Below are positions 9,440-17,407 of a stretch of 58,033 nucleotides of DNA, piece after piece. The notes below the pieces were generated by a model. It saw nothing but the letters and a program-made list of their open reading frames with translations. It did not search any database and was not told where the DNA came from. The number at the start of each line of letters is the position of its first letter. Positions within the stretch are counted from its first letter, which is position 1. Made by a program: the position numbers and the translations under genes. The DNA is taken from positions 1-58,033 of the forward strand of contig NZ_LWBS01000369.1 in assembly GCF_001652265.1 (NCBI RefSeq), read 5' to 3'. The DNA is from Rhizobium leguminosarum. GTDB taxonomy: Bacteria; Pseudomonadota; Alphaproteobacteria; Rhizobiales; Rhizobiaceae.

Positions 9440-9676
9440 TTTGATCTCCGTAAGGTGCCGATCAGACAATTGCGCAGCGCCGATCGGCGGGTTGCGCGTT
9501 GATTGACGTAAACGGTTACGGAGCTTCGATCTGAAGCAACGCCGCCTCTATGGCCGAAAATGTCTTGCCATTCAAGTCTCCCCCATCCCCTTCCGATCGC
9601 CTTTGCCAATTCCTCAATGCGAGGATGTATGCTTGTTGCTGGAATCTCAGCGATTCGGCTCCGGGACCCTCAGCCA

Positions 9677-10399
9677 ATGACCAGATCAAGACGCCGCCGC
9701 ATCATCCGTACCCGCCGAACCCTGACCGGGCTCGCCCTCGTCGGCTCGATTTCGTTTCTGGCCGGCATGACCGATGCGACCGGTCTTCTGCTCACCGGCG
9801 ATTTCGTTTCCTTCATGACGGGCAATACGACGCGTGCCGCACTCGCCCTGAGCGAGGGCAATCTTTATCACGCGGCTGTCCTGGTCTGCGCCATCATCGT
9901 CTTCGTGCTTGGAAATGCGGCAGGCATCGTCATCTCCCATGTCTCGCAACGCCGCATTTTCGTGGTGCTTTGCTGCGTCGGGCTGGTTCTGGCGCTCGCC
10001 TCGATGATGACGGTGCAGAACATGCTGTTCGCGCGGTTCTACATGATCGTTTTTTCCATGGGCATGGTGAACGCTGCCGTCGAGCATATCGAAGGCCTGC
10101 CGATCGGGCTGACCTACGTGACCGGTGCCCTGTCGCGTTTCGGCCGCGGCATCGGCCGCTGGATCATCGGCGATCGTCGTGTCGAATGGACGATCCAGAT
10201 CGTGCCCTGGGGCGGCATGGTGCTCGGCGCGATCGTCGGCGCCGTCCTGACGCGGCTGACAGGTGCGCACGCGCTGTGGCTGGTCTCCCTCTTCGCCATG
10301 GTGCTTGCACTTGCCGCCATGCTCATCCCGCGGCCGCTTCAGCGCCGCTTCAATCAGAAGATCGCACCGAGCGGATCGGCCATCACGCGCGCGAGATAA
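9677..10399 (+). CDS. YoaK/DUF1275 family membrane protein
   Basis: A 240-residue integral membrane protein of the DUF1275 (YoaK) family. Diagnostic pieces are LVGSISFLAGMTDATGLL, DFVSFMTGNTTRAALAL and GLPIGLTYVTGALSRFGRG, which match the conserved G-x-x-D and TGN motifs of the family. About six hydrophobic helices are visible. The function is unknown, though a transport role is often suggested. The frame extends upstream to 9560, but the basic N-terminus MTRSRRRRIIRTRR just before the first helix suits a start at 9677. The ribosome binding site is weak. Confidence 0.8.
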   Translation: MTRSRRRRIIRTRRTLTGLALVGSISFLAGMTDATGLLLTGDFVSFMTGNTTRAALALSEGNLYHAAVLVCAIIVFVLGNAAGIVISHVSQRRIFVVLCCVGLVLALASMMTVQNMLFARFYMIVFSMGMVNAAVEHIEGLPIGLTYVTGALSRFGRGIGRWIIGDRRVEWTIQIVPWGGMVLGAIVGAVLTRLTGAHALWLVSLFAMVLALAAMLIPRPLQRRFNQKIAPSGSAITRAR

Positions 10400-10467
10400 A
10401 ACCGTCGCATTCCTGTCACCGTCGAATCGGATAGGAAGGATCGCCGCCAATCCTCAAGGAGTGGGTC

Positions 10468-11256
10468 TTGTTCCTGATTTCGAAGCTTGTCTGGATTTTC
10501 GCTCAGCCGCTGTCGCTGGCATTCTTCCTCGTCTTCCTTGCCCTGCTTGCCGGCCTTCTGCGCTGGCGTATCTTAAGCATCCTCGGCTCAGCTGGTTCGG
10601 CCCTCATCCTTTTCGTGACGATTTACACCACCACCGGAAACCTCTTGATGCAGGGTCTCGAGGAGCGCTTCGCAAAGCCCGCTGCCGATCCTGATAGCCT
10701 GCAATGCATGATCGTGCTCGGCGGCGGCTTCGAAAACGAGGTGAACACGGCGCGCCACGGCATAGAATTCAACGGCGGAGCCGACCGCTTCGTCGAAGCC
10801 TTGCGACTCGCGCAGAAATTTCCGCAGTCACGCATTCTGGTATCGGGCGGCGACGGCTCCATCTCAGGCATCTATGAAGGCGATGCGGCCGCATCCGAGC
10901 GTTTCTTCCCACTCTTCGGCGTTGGCAGGGATCGCCTGATCGAAGAGAGGCAGTCGCGCACGACCTTCGAAAACGCCGTCAACACCAAGGAATTCCTGGC
11001 AAGCCAGGGCCTTTCCAATTGCCTGCTGATCACCTCGGGTTTTCACATGCCACGATCCGTCGGCATCTTCCGCAAGCTCGGCATCGATATCGTGCCCTGG
11101 CCGACCGATTATCGCACCGACGGCCAGGTGAGGCTTGGGTTTGATTTCACCCAGCCGAACCTCAATGCGCAGAACATGGCGACGGCGATCCGCGAATGGT
11201 ACGGCCTGGTCGGCTATTATCTCGCCGGCCGCACGTCGGAACTTTATCCGCAATAG
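10468..11256 (+). CDS. YdcF family protein (DUF218)
   Basis: A 262-residue inner-membrane protein with two N-terminal transmembrane helices followed by a DUF218 domain (residues about 75-235). The domain shows the family pattern CMIVLGGGFENE, RILVSGGDG, ESRTTFENA-like RQSRTTFENAVNT, and CLLITSGFHMPRSVGIFRK. DUF218 proteins such as YdcF, SanA and ElyC bind nucleotide-like ligands or act in envelope biogenesis. The start is TTG, chosen because a clean AAGGAG (10456-10461) lies six bases upstream and no ATG is available. A palindromic repeat follows directly. Confidence 0.85.
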   Translation: MFLISKLVWIFAQPLSLAFFLVFLALLAGLLRWRILSILGSAGSALILFVTIYTTTGNLLMQGLEERFAKPAADPDSLQCMIVLGGGFENEVNTARHGIEFNGGADRFVEALRLAQKFPQSRILVSGGDGSISGIYEGDAAASERFFPLFGVGRDRLIEERQSRTTFENAVNTKEFLASQGLSNCLLITSGFHMPRSVGIFRKLGIDIVPWPTDYRTDGQVRLGFDFTQPNLNAQNMATAIREWYGLVGYYLAGRTSELYPQ

Positions 11257-11378
11257 AGCAATTCCAGGAAAAGTGCGAAGCGGTTTTCCCAGGCAAAGCG
11301 CGAAGCGCTTTTGCCGGGAATTGCGTCAAAACAAAAGGCTAGAGCGGTTCCGCGCTTCCAGGAAGGAACGGCTCTAAG
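11257..11378. repeat. intergenic palindromic repeat, type B
   Basis: Two nested palindromes lie between convergent genes. CAATTCCAGGAAAAGTGCGA pairs loosely with a downstream CCGGGAATTGCG, followed by an AGAGCGGTTC...GAACGGCTCT stem. The same arrangement (AATTCC, AAAAGTG.GAAGCG, GGGAATTGCGT, AGAGCGGTTC) recurs at 30931-31025. It resembles the mosaic repeats known from rhizobial intergenic regions. Confidence 0.7.
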
Positions 11379-11380
11379 AT

Positions 11381-11854
11381 TTACTTCTTCGAGATGGTGA
11401 CGAATTTCGTGCCGCGGACACGCGCCGTCACGATGCAGGGATCACCTTCGGTGCGGTCGCAGAAACGCGGATGCATCTTCATCGCCAGCACCATGTTGCC
11501 GAAGCGCTGGACGAAATCGTAGCCGTAGATCTGTGCGGTCGCGATCATGAAATAACCGCCTTCGGCAACCTGCAGGTAGAAATTATGGGTGCAGCCGTCG
11601 TCATTGCATTGCGGCCCCTTCTGCCCGTCGCAGGTCAGTTGGCCCTCGTTGACCACGGCGTCGATCAGGCCGTCATTGTTGATGTCCTGCCGGATGATGA
11701 AGCCGTCGGCAAATTCAGCCGTCTTGCACTGCTCCTGGAAATGTTTCTTCTCGTAGATCTCAGGATCGGAAATCAGCGATTGCTGACTGAGGGCGACAGC
11801 CGGCATGGCAAGCAGCAGGACGATATTCAGAACGGCGAGCACCAGCGTTTTCAC
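11381..11854 (-). CDS. exported protein of unknown function
   Basis: A 157-residue protein with a clear signal peptide (KTLVLAVLNIVLLLAMPAVA, then LSQQ). The mature part is rich in Cys and Asp: CKTAEFADGFIIRQDINNDG resembles a loose EF-hand or dockerin-like DxNxDG loop, and four to six cysteines could form disulfides in the periplasm. I do not recognise the family. The start is a GTG at 11852-11854 because it has a strong AAGGAGG upstream and gives a proper signal sequence; the longer frame from 11938 reads through a palindromic repeat. Convergent with the YdcF gene. Confidence 0.7.
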   Translation of the reverse strand: MKTLVLAVLNIVLLLAMPAVALSQQSLISDPEIYEKKHFQEQCKTAEFADGFIIRQDINNDGLIDAVVNEGQLTCDGQKGPQCNDDGCTHNFYLQVAEGGYFMIATAQIYGYDFVQRFGNMVLAMKMHPRFCDRTEGDPCIVTARVRGTKFVTISKK

Positions 11855-11888
11855 GGCTTTCCTCCTTTGGATAAAGGCTCTGCAGCCT

Positions 11889-11942
11889 AATGCACGTCGC
11901 CCTAAACTGTGCAGCGGTTTTTGGACGACGACATGCATTAAA
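11889..11942. repeat. RIME-like intergenic repeat, type A (short copy)
   Basis: The repeat contains TGCACGTCG, a GTGCAGCGGTTTTTGG core and a closing ACGACATGCA, which form an imperfect palindrome. The same core recurs at 12674, 17245, 38655, 49709, 53257 and, inverted, 55930. Confidence 0.75.
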
Positions 11943-12033
11943 TCAAAGACTTCAGCTTTATGGCCGCGCCGCCTTGCGCCGCCCTTGCCGCCGTGATTGA
12001 TTCCGCAAAACTTCTGCCGGTTCCGGGGTTCGC

Positions 12034-12669
12034 ATGTCCTTGCTCGTCTATCTCGATTATGCCGGCATTGCGCTGTTTGCCGCGACAGGCGCGCTCGCCG
12101 CCTCGCGCAAGCAACTGGACCTGATCGGTTTTTTGTTTTTCGCCATGGTGACGGGAACGGGCGGCGGCACCGTGCGCGACATCGTGCTCGGCCGCGTGCC
12201 GGTCTTCTGGGTGCTGAACCCCGCCTATATCCTCGTCTGCTGCATCATGGGCGTCATCGTTTTCTTCACCGCCCACCTGCTGGAATCGCGCTATCGGCTG
12301 CTGATCTGGCTGGATGCGATCGGCCTTGCCGCCTATTGCGTGATCGGCGCCGCCAAGGGCCTCGCCGCCACCGGTTCGCCGACCATCGCGATCGTCACCG
12401 GCACGCTGACGGCGACCTTCGGCGGCATATTGCGCGATCTGATGGCAAACGAGCCTTCGGTGCTGTTGCGGCCGGAAATCTACGTGACCGCAGCCCTCAT
12501 CGGCGCCGGCGTGTTCACGCTCGCCAATGGGCTCGGAATGCAGCTCTATCTGGCGTCTGCCTGCGGCGTCGTGGCGGCCTTTGCGGTGCGCGGTGGAGCC
12601 CTGTGGTTCGGCTGGACCTTCCCGACCTACAGGCACAAGCCCGGCCGGCATCCCGACGATGTCATGTGA
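12034..12669 (+). CDS. trimeric intracellular cation (TRIC)-type channel family protein (UPF0126, YicG-like)
   Basis: A 211-residue membrane protein with seven hydrophobic segments and two homologous halves, as in the UPF0126/TRIC family. Each half holds the glycine-rich motif: MVTGTGGGTVRDIVLGRVP in the first and TATFGGILRDLMANEPS in the second. Prokaryotic TRIC homologues are K+-permeable channels, so potassium or counter-ion movement across the inner membrane is a reasonable but unproven role. The gene diverges from the exported protein gene at 11381-11854. A type A repeat follows the stop codon. Confidence 0.85.
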   Translation: MSLLVYLDYAGIALFAATGALAASRKQLDLIGFLFFAMVTGTGGGTVRDIVLGRVPVFWVLNPAYILVCCIMGVIVFFTAHLLESRYRLLIWLDAIGLAAYCVIGAAKGLAATGSPTIAIVTGTLTATFGGILRDLMANEPSVLLRPEIYVTAALIGAGVFTLANGLGMQLYLASACGVVAAFAVRGGALWFGWTFPTYRHKPGRHPDDVM

Positions 12670-12673
12670 AGCC

Positions 12674-12780
12674 CAATGCATGTCGCCTAAAAGTGCGCAG
12701 CGGTTTTGGGACAACGACATGCATAAACATAAAGATCTAAAGGGCGTCGCATGAGGCCGATCCGGCGCGACGCGCTTTAG
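12674..12780. repeat. RIME-like intergenic repeat, type A (full copy)
   Basis: The first module is ATGCATGTCG, core GTGCGCAGCGGTTTTGGG, ACGACATGCAT. The second module has AAAGGGCGTCGCATG and GCGACGCGCTTTAG. It lies between the convergent TRIC and irr genes. Confidence 0.8.
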
Positions 12781-12788
12781 AGGTATCG

Positions 12789-13208
12789 TCAGCCCTGCTT
12801 TGCCCGCAGGCGGATCACCACGTCGACATGGGCGATCTCCATGCCCTCAGGCGGTTCCGGCAGATTGGCGATCGTCAGGTTGCTGACGGGAATGTCGAGC
12901 ACCTCGTTCTCGCCTTCGACGAAGAAATGGTGATGGTCGGAAACATTGGTGTCGAAATAGGTCTTGGCGCTCTCGACGGCGAGAACGCGGATAAGACCGG
13001 CTTCCGTGAACTGGTGCAGCGTGTTGTAGACGGTTGCCAAGGACACCGGCACGCCGGCGGCAACCGCCTCCTCATGCAGTTCCTCGACGGTCAAATGCCG
13101 GTCGCCCTTGGCAAACAGGAGGTCGCCGAGCGCGACGCGCTGGCGGGTGGGGCGCAGGCCTGCACCGCGCAGCCTTACCTCTATTGCGATCGGGAATGCA
13201 CCCGTCAT
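12789..13208 (-). CDS. irr: Irr, Fur-family iron response regulator
   Basis: A 139-residue Fur-superfamily transcription factor. In rhizobia Irr represses heme synthesis and other iron-costly functions when iron is scarce. The winged-helix part reads LRPTRQRVALGDLLF and then VSLATVYNTLHQFTEAGL. The dimerisation part has the histidine cluster VSDHHHFFVEGE, the heme-binding HHH of rhizobial Irr. The N-terminal Cys-Pro heme regulatory motif of Bradyrhizobium Irr is absent, as is usual in Rhizobium. The start is the ATG at 13208 because CGGAG lies nine bases upstream; a TTG three codons earlier abuts the ribosome binding site. It diverges from fabA. Confidence 0.9.
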   Translation of the reverse strand: MTGAFPIAIEVRLRGAGLRPTRQRVALGDLLFAKGDRHLTVEELHEEAVAAGVPVSLATVYNTLHQFTEAGLIRVLAVESAKTYFDTNVSDHHHFFVEGENEVLDIPVSNLTIANLPEPPEGMEIAHVDVVIRLRAKQG

Positions 13209-13414
13209 CAAAACCAACTCCGGTTATTCTGGCATAAAGCAATCATGTTTCTTTAAGCGGTATAACTTTTGCATCCGAGCCTTTCAATAGTTCAATGGGG
13301 ACGGGAGCCTGATAAACGCGGCAAAAACGGGCTTTTGACGCAAATAGGTCTGGTCCCGGCCCTAGCCTTCCTGTATGCGACCACCAAATAATGGCGCAAG
13401 CCTGGTCCGGGGCG

Positions 13415-13513
13415 ATGAATGAAGCTGCCTTGCTTGTGCTTCATTTTCTGAAGATCTTGGACTACACGTTCACATCCATCGGCTTGACGCGGGGGGAAAA
13501 AGAAACTTTATGA
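13415..13513 (+). CDS. possible 32-residue leader ORF overlapping the fabA start
   Basis: ATG at 13415 opens a leucine-rich 32-codon frame ([15 protein letters not shown], then [17 protein letters not shown]). Its TGA stop shares bases with the fabA ATG in an ATGA overlap, an arrangement typical of translational coupling. A small stem (AATGAAGC with GCTTCATT, then TTTCT) lies inside it at about 13418-13447. A purine-rich CCGGGG precedes the start. It could also be chance, since the frame is short and I know no homologue. Confidence 0.35.
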   Translation: MNEAALLVLHFLKILDYTFTSIGLTRGEKETL

Positions 13514-14025
13514 CGACCAGACAGTCCAGCTTCTCGTATGAAGACCTCATCGCTTGCGCACATGGCGAGCTGTTCGGCCCCGGCAATGCGCAGCTGCCCC
13601 TGCCGCCCATGCTGATGGTTCACCGCATCACGGAGATTTCCGAAACGGGCGGCACCTTCGATAAGGGCTACCTCCGGGCCGAATACGACGTTCGCCCCGA
13701 CGACTGGTATTTCCCCTGCCATTTCGAAGGCAATCCGATCATGCCGGGCTGCCTCGGTCTTGACGGCATGTGGCAGCTGACCGGTTTCTTTCTGGGTTGG
13801 CTCGGCGAGCAAGGCCGCGGCATGGCGCTTTCGACAGGCGAAGTGAAATTCAAGGGCATGGTCCGGCCACAGACGAAGCTGATCGAATATGGCATCGACT
13901 TCAAGCGTGTCATGCGCGGCCGTCTGGTCCTCGGCACGGCCGATGGCTGGCTAAAGGCGGACGGCGAGACCATATATCAGGCGGCCGACCTTCGCGTCGG
14001 TCTATCGAAAGACAAGACGGCCTGA
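13510..14025 (+). CDS. fabA: 3-hydroxydecanoyl-ACP dehydratase/isomerase
   Basis: FabA dehydrates 3-hydroxyacyl-ACP and isomerises trans-2-decenoyl-ACP to the cis-3 form, the branch point to unsaturated fatty acids in the cytoplasm. At 171 residues it is the normal length. The hot-dog fold active site is visible: [20 protein letters not shown] gives catalytic His71 and Asp85. The isomerase type (FabA rather than FabZ) is supported by the partner fabB downstream and by the segment [17 protein letters not shown]. fabB begins 45 bases after the stop, and fabI follows, so the three form an operon. Confidence 0.97.
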   Translation: MTTRQSSFSYEDLIACAHGELFGPGNAQLPLPPMLMVHRITEISETGGTFDKGYLRAEYDVRPDDWYFPCHFEGNPIMPGCLGLDGMWQLTGFFLGWLGEQGRGMALSTGEVKFKGMVRPQTKLIEYGIDFKRVMRGRLVLGTADGWLKADGETIYQAADLRVGLSKDKTA

Positions 14026-14070
14026 AACCGCATTTCGAGCGGCTGACGAAAACAACAAAGGTTTGATCAG

Positions 14071-15303
14071 ATGAGACGGGTAGTTGTCACGGGTCTGGGT
14101 GTCGTGTCCTCGATCGGAAACGACGCGGCCGAAGTCACCGAATCCTTGCGGCAGGCAAAGTCGGGTATCTCCTTTTCGAGCGATTTCGCCGAACACGGGT
14201 TCAAGTGCCAGGTCTGGGGCAGTCCGAAGCTCGGTTCGGCGGAACTTGCCGAACTGGTCGACCGCCGCGCCATGCGTTTCCTGTCGCAGGGCGGCGCCTG
14301 GAACCATGTGGCCATGAAACAGGCACTTGCCGATTCCGGCCTGGAAGAAAAAGACTACGCTCAGAATGAGCGTACCGGCATCATCATGGGCTCCGGCGGT
14401 CCCTCCACCCGCACCCTGATCGAAGCTGCCGAAATCACCGTGAAGAACAACAGTCCGAAGCGCATCGGCCCCTTCGCCGTGCCGAAGGCGATGTCCTCGA
14501 CCGCATCGGCCACGCTCGCCACCTGGTTCAAGATCCACGGCGTCAATTATTCGATCTCGTCGGCCTGCTCGACCTCGGCGCATTGCATCGGCAACGCCGC
14601 CGAGATGATCCAGTGGGGCAAGCAGGACGTGATGTTCGCCGGCGGCCACGAGGATCTCGACTGGACGATGTCCAACCTCTTCGACGCCATGGGCGCCATG
14701 TCCTCCAAATATAACGACACGCCGGACAGCGCCTCGCGCGCCTATGACGTCAACCGCGATGGTTTCGTCATCGCCGGCGGCGCCGGCGTGCTAGTGCTCG
14801 AGGAGCTGGAGCGCGCCAAGGCGCGCGGTGCCAAGATCTACGCCGAAATCGTCGGCTACGGCGCAACTTCGGACGGCTACGACATGGTCGCCCCCTCGGG
14901 CGAAGGCGCCATCCGCTGCATGCGCCAGGCGCTCGCCACCGTCAAAGGCGATGTCGACTACGTCAACACCCACGGCACCTCGACGCCGGTCGGCGACAGC
15001 AAGGAAATCGGCGCCATCCGCGAAGTATTCGGCTCGAAGATCCCGCATATCCAGTCGACCAAGTCGCTGACCGGCCATTCGCTTGGCGCTGCCGGCGTGC
15101 AGGAATCGATCTATTCCCTGCTGATGATGCAGCAAGGCTTCATCGGCGAAAGCGCCCATATCACCGAGCTCGATCCCGAATTCGAAGGCGTGCCGATCGT
15201 GCGCAAGCGCATCGACGACGCGAAGATCGACATTGCCCTCTCCAATTCCTTTGGCTTCGGCGGAACCAACGCCACGCTCGTCTTCCAGCGCTATAACGGA
15301 TAA
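14071..15303 (+). CDS. fabB: beta-ketoacyl-ACP synthase I
   Basis: FabB condenses malonyl-ACP with growing acyl-ACP and is needed to elongate the cis-3 intermediate made by FabA. The 410-residue length fits. The thiolase-fold catalytic triad is complete: Cys166 in [10 protein letters not shown], His301 in [11 protein letters not shown] and His336 in [12 protein letters not shown]. The glycine-rich [14 protein letters not shown] closes the protein. It is the middle gene of fabA-fabB-fabI. The start follows AAAGG about nine bases upstream. Confidence 0.97.
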   Translation: MRRVVVTGLGVVSSIGNDAAEVTESLRQAKSGISFSSDFAEHGFKCQVWGSPKLGSAELAELVDRRAMRFLSQGGAWNHVAMKQALADSGLEEKDYAQNERTGIIMGSGGPSTRTLIEAAEITVKNNSPKRIGPFAVPKAMSSTASATLATWFKIHGVNYSISSACSTSAHCIGNAAEMIQWGKQDVMFAGGHEDLDWTMSNLFDAMGAMSSKYNDTPDSASRAYDVNRDGFVIAGGAGVLVLEELERAKARGAKIYAEIVGYGATSDGYDMVAPSGEGAIRCMRQALATVKGDVDYVNTHGTSTPVGDSKEIGAIREVFGSKIPHIQSTKSLTGHSLGAAGVQESIYSLLMMQQGFIGESAHITELDPEFEGVPIVRKRIDDAKIDIALSNSFGFGGTNATLVFQRYNG

Positions 15304-15310
15304 TAATAAT

Positions 15311-16117
15311 ATGACGGGAATCATGCAGGGTAAGCGCGGGCTCGTCATGGGCGTCGCCAACAACCACTCGATCGCCTGGGGGATTTCAAAAGCTCTCGCC
15401 GCACAGGGTGCGGAACTCGCCTTCACCTATCAGGGCGATGCGCTCGGCAAGCGCGTCAAGCCGCTTGCTGCCGAGGTCAACTCGGATTTCGTGCTGCCCT
15501 GCGACGTCGAGGACGTCGCCTCGGTCGATGCCGTCGTCGACGCGATAAGCGAGCGCTGGGGCAAGCTCGATTTCATCGTCCATGCCATCGGCTTTTCCGA
15601 CAAGAACGAGCTGAAGGGTCTCTACGCCGATACGACGCGTGAGAATTTCAGCCGCACCATGGTCATTTCCTGTTTCTCCTTCACCGAGATCGCCAAGCGC
15701 TGCGCTCCGTTGATGGAAGATGGTGGTGCGATGCTGACGCTGACCTATAATGGCTCGACGCGCGTCATCCCGAACTACAACGTCATGGGCGTTGCCAAGG
15801 CAGCGCTCGAGGCTTCGGTGCGCTATCTCGCCGCCGACTACGGCCCGCGCGGCATCCGCGTCAATGCCATTTCCGCCGGCCCGATCCGCACGCTCGCCGG
15901 CGCCGGCATCTCCGATGCACGCGCGATCCTCTCCTGGAACCAGCGCAATGCGCCGCTGCGCAAGACCGTGAGCATCGATCAGGTCGGCAGCTCGGCTCTC
16001 TACCTGCTCTCCGACCTTTCCTCGGGCGTCACCGGCGAAATCCACTTCGTCGACGCCGGCTTCAACGTCACCTCCATGCCGACGCTGGAAACGCTGCGCA
16101 GGGCGGACGTCGAATAA
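15311..16117 (+). CDS. fabI: enoyl-ACP reductase (NADH), FabI
   Basis: FabI reduces trans-2-enoyl-ACP in the last step of each elongation cycle. The 268-residue short-chain dehydrogenase has the FabI-type cofactor loop GVANNHSIAWGI and the FabI catalytic pair Tyr156 and Lys163 (YNVMGVAKA), with an extra Tyr146 as in E. coli FabI. The start ATG at 15311 lies seven bases after the fabB stop, so translation is probably coupled. Rhizobia commonly carry more than one fabI; this copy belongs to the unsaturated fatty acid cluster. A rho-independent terminator follows. Confidence 0.95.
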   Translation: MTGIMQGKRGLVMGVANNHSIAWGISKALAAQGAELAFTYQGDALGKRVKPLAAEVNSDFVLPCDVEDVASVDAVVDAISERWGKLDFIVHAIGFSDKNELKGLYADTTRENFSRTMVISCFSFTEIAKRCAPLMEDGGAMLTLTYNGSTRVIPNYNVMGVAKAALEASVRYLAADYGPRGIRVNAISAGPIRTLAGAGISDARAILSWNQRNAPLRKTVSIDQVGSSALYLLSDLSSGVTGEIHFVDAGFNVTSMPTLETLRRADVE

Positions 16118-16139
16118 ACACTTATTCGATTGAAACTCA

Positions 16140-16175
16140 AAGGCCGTGCGCAGATGATGCGCACGGCCTTCTTCT
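16140..16175 (+). terminator. rho-independent terminator of the fab operon
   Basis: A 13-base perfect stem, AAGGCCGTGCGCA with TGCGCACGGCCTT, is separated by GATGA and followed by CTTCT. It lies 22 bases after the fabI stop and also separates the operon from the convergent rsmC gene. Confidence 0.85.
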
Positions 16176-16213
16176 ATCAATCGCAATGGTTCCGTATCGA
16201 GGCTGCTTGAGCC

Positions 16214-17230
16214 CTATTTCTTCGCCCACAGCACCTTGAACCGGGCGTTGCGGCAGGTTTCGCCGCTTTCCCTGAAATTCGCCGCCAGAACCGGCTCGTA
16301 AGGCAGGCCGCGATTGGCGACGAGCATCAGGCGGCCGCCGCCGCGAAGGGCGGATGCGGCGGTCTTGATCATCGCCTGGCCGAGCGCCGGGTCGGCGGCG
16401 TGGCCCTCGTGGAAGGGCGGGTTCATGATGACGAGGTCGTATTTATCCTTGACCGGTTCGCCCGCCAGATCGTGCCAGAGGAAGCGCGCAGGCGCGTTCG
16501 GGCAGTTCCTGGCCAGATTATCCCTGGCAGCCTCCAGAGCCGCGTGATCGGCCTCGTAGAGGTCGAGGCGCGTCAGTCCACGCGACTTCTGCGCCATCTC
16601 GACGGAGAGATAGCCCCAGCCGGCGCCGAAATCCGCCACGTCGCCGGTGAAATCCTCAGGCAGGCGCGAGGCGAGCAGCTCCGATCCGGCATCGATGCGG
16701 TCATGCGAGAACATGCCAGCGGTTGCATTGAAACGGCCGTCGACGCGCACCGCCGCCTTTGCCAGCTTGGAGATAATCTCATCTGCATCCGCCGGCCGGC
16801 CGAACCAGAAGGCGACGCCGTGATATTTCGGCATATGGTCGACTGCGAGATTGAAACCTTCCATCCGCTTGCGCAGCGGCTGGATGCCGTCTTCCTTGGC
16901 GCCGGCAACGACGATCAGGCCGCCGAGCCGCGTACGGGCGATCGCGGCAGCAAGATTGGCCTCGTTCTCGCCCTTGTGTTTGGTGCAGAGCACCAGAGCC
17001 GCATCATAGTCCTCGCCGTCGATCTCCGGCTTCGCTTCGATCCGCTGCGCCAGCAGCTGCCGATAGAGCGGCCGGAAGCCCTGGACGGCGCTGAGCGAGG
17101 CGGCAAAGCCTTCCGGCAGCGCAAAGCCTGCCTCGGCGCCCAGGAAGAGCACGCGCTCGCTTTCGCCGGGCGCCGCGACTGTGCCGCTGGCAAAGGGATG
17201 GAACAGGGTCTTCAGCGTCTCGCTGCTCAT
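16214..17230 (-). CDS. rsmC: 16S rRNA m2G1207 methyltransferase-like protein (RsmC/RlmG family)
   Basis: A 338-residue class I SAM-dependent methyltransferase with a degenerate N-terminal methyltransferase-like domain and an active C-terminal one, as in RsmC and RlmG. The SAM-binding region reads VADFGAGWGYLSVEMA and the N-methylating catalytic motif is VIMNPPFHEG. RsmC modifies G1207 of 16S rRNA in the 30S subunit; the close relative RlmG acts on 23S G1835, and the two cannot be told apart with certainty here. It is the last gene of the minus-strand run but is separated from pnp by a type A repeat and a terminator. Confidence 0.8.
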   Translation of the reverse strand: MSSETLKTLFHPFASGTVAAPGESERVLFLGAEAGFALPEGFAASLSAVQGFRPLYRQLLAQRIEAKPEIDGEDYDAALVLCTKHKGENEANLAAAIARTRLGGLIVVAGAKEDGIQPLRKRMEGFNLAVDHMPKYHGVAFWFGRPADADEIISKLAKAAVRVDGRFNATAGMFSHDRIDAGSELLASRLPEDFTGDVADFGAGWGYLSVEMAQKSRGLTRLDLYEADHAALEAARDNLARNCPNAPARFLWHDLAGEPVKDKYDLVIMNPPFHEGHAADPALGQAMIKTAASALRGGGRLMLVANRGLPYEPVLAANFRESGETCRNARFKVLWAKK

Positions 17231-17244
17231 GGTCTCGTCTCGTC

Positions 17245-17350
17245 TTAAAGCATGTCGCGCAAAGTGTTCAGCGGTTTTGCGAGCACGACATGCGCAAAAC
17301 CAAAGGCGTGAAGTGCGGTAAGCGATCTGAAGGATCGCGCCGCGCTTTAG
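17245..17350. repeat. RIME-like intergenic repeat, type A (full copy)
   Basis: TAAAGCATGTCGCGC, core GTTCAGCGGTTTTGCG and ACGACATGCGC are followed by the second module GATCGCGCCGCGCTTTAG. It lies between the pnp terminator and rsmC. Confidence 0.8.
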
Positions 17351-17355
17351 GATAC

Positions 17356-17385
17356 AAAAAAGGGCGCGGAAGCATTCCCGCGCCC
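17356..17385 (-). terminator. rho-independent terminator of pnp
   Basis: On the minus strand the stem GGGCGCGGG / CCGCGCCC with a short loop is followed by six T residues. It begins about 23 bases after the pnp stop codon. Confidence 0.9.
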
Positions 17386-17407
17386 GGTATTGAATCTGGA
17401 AGGCGGC

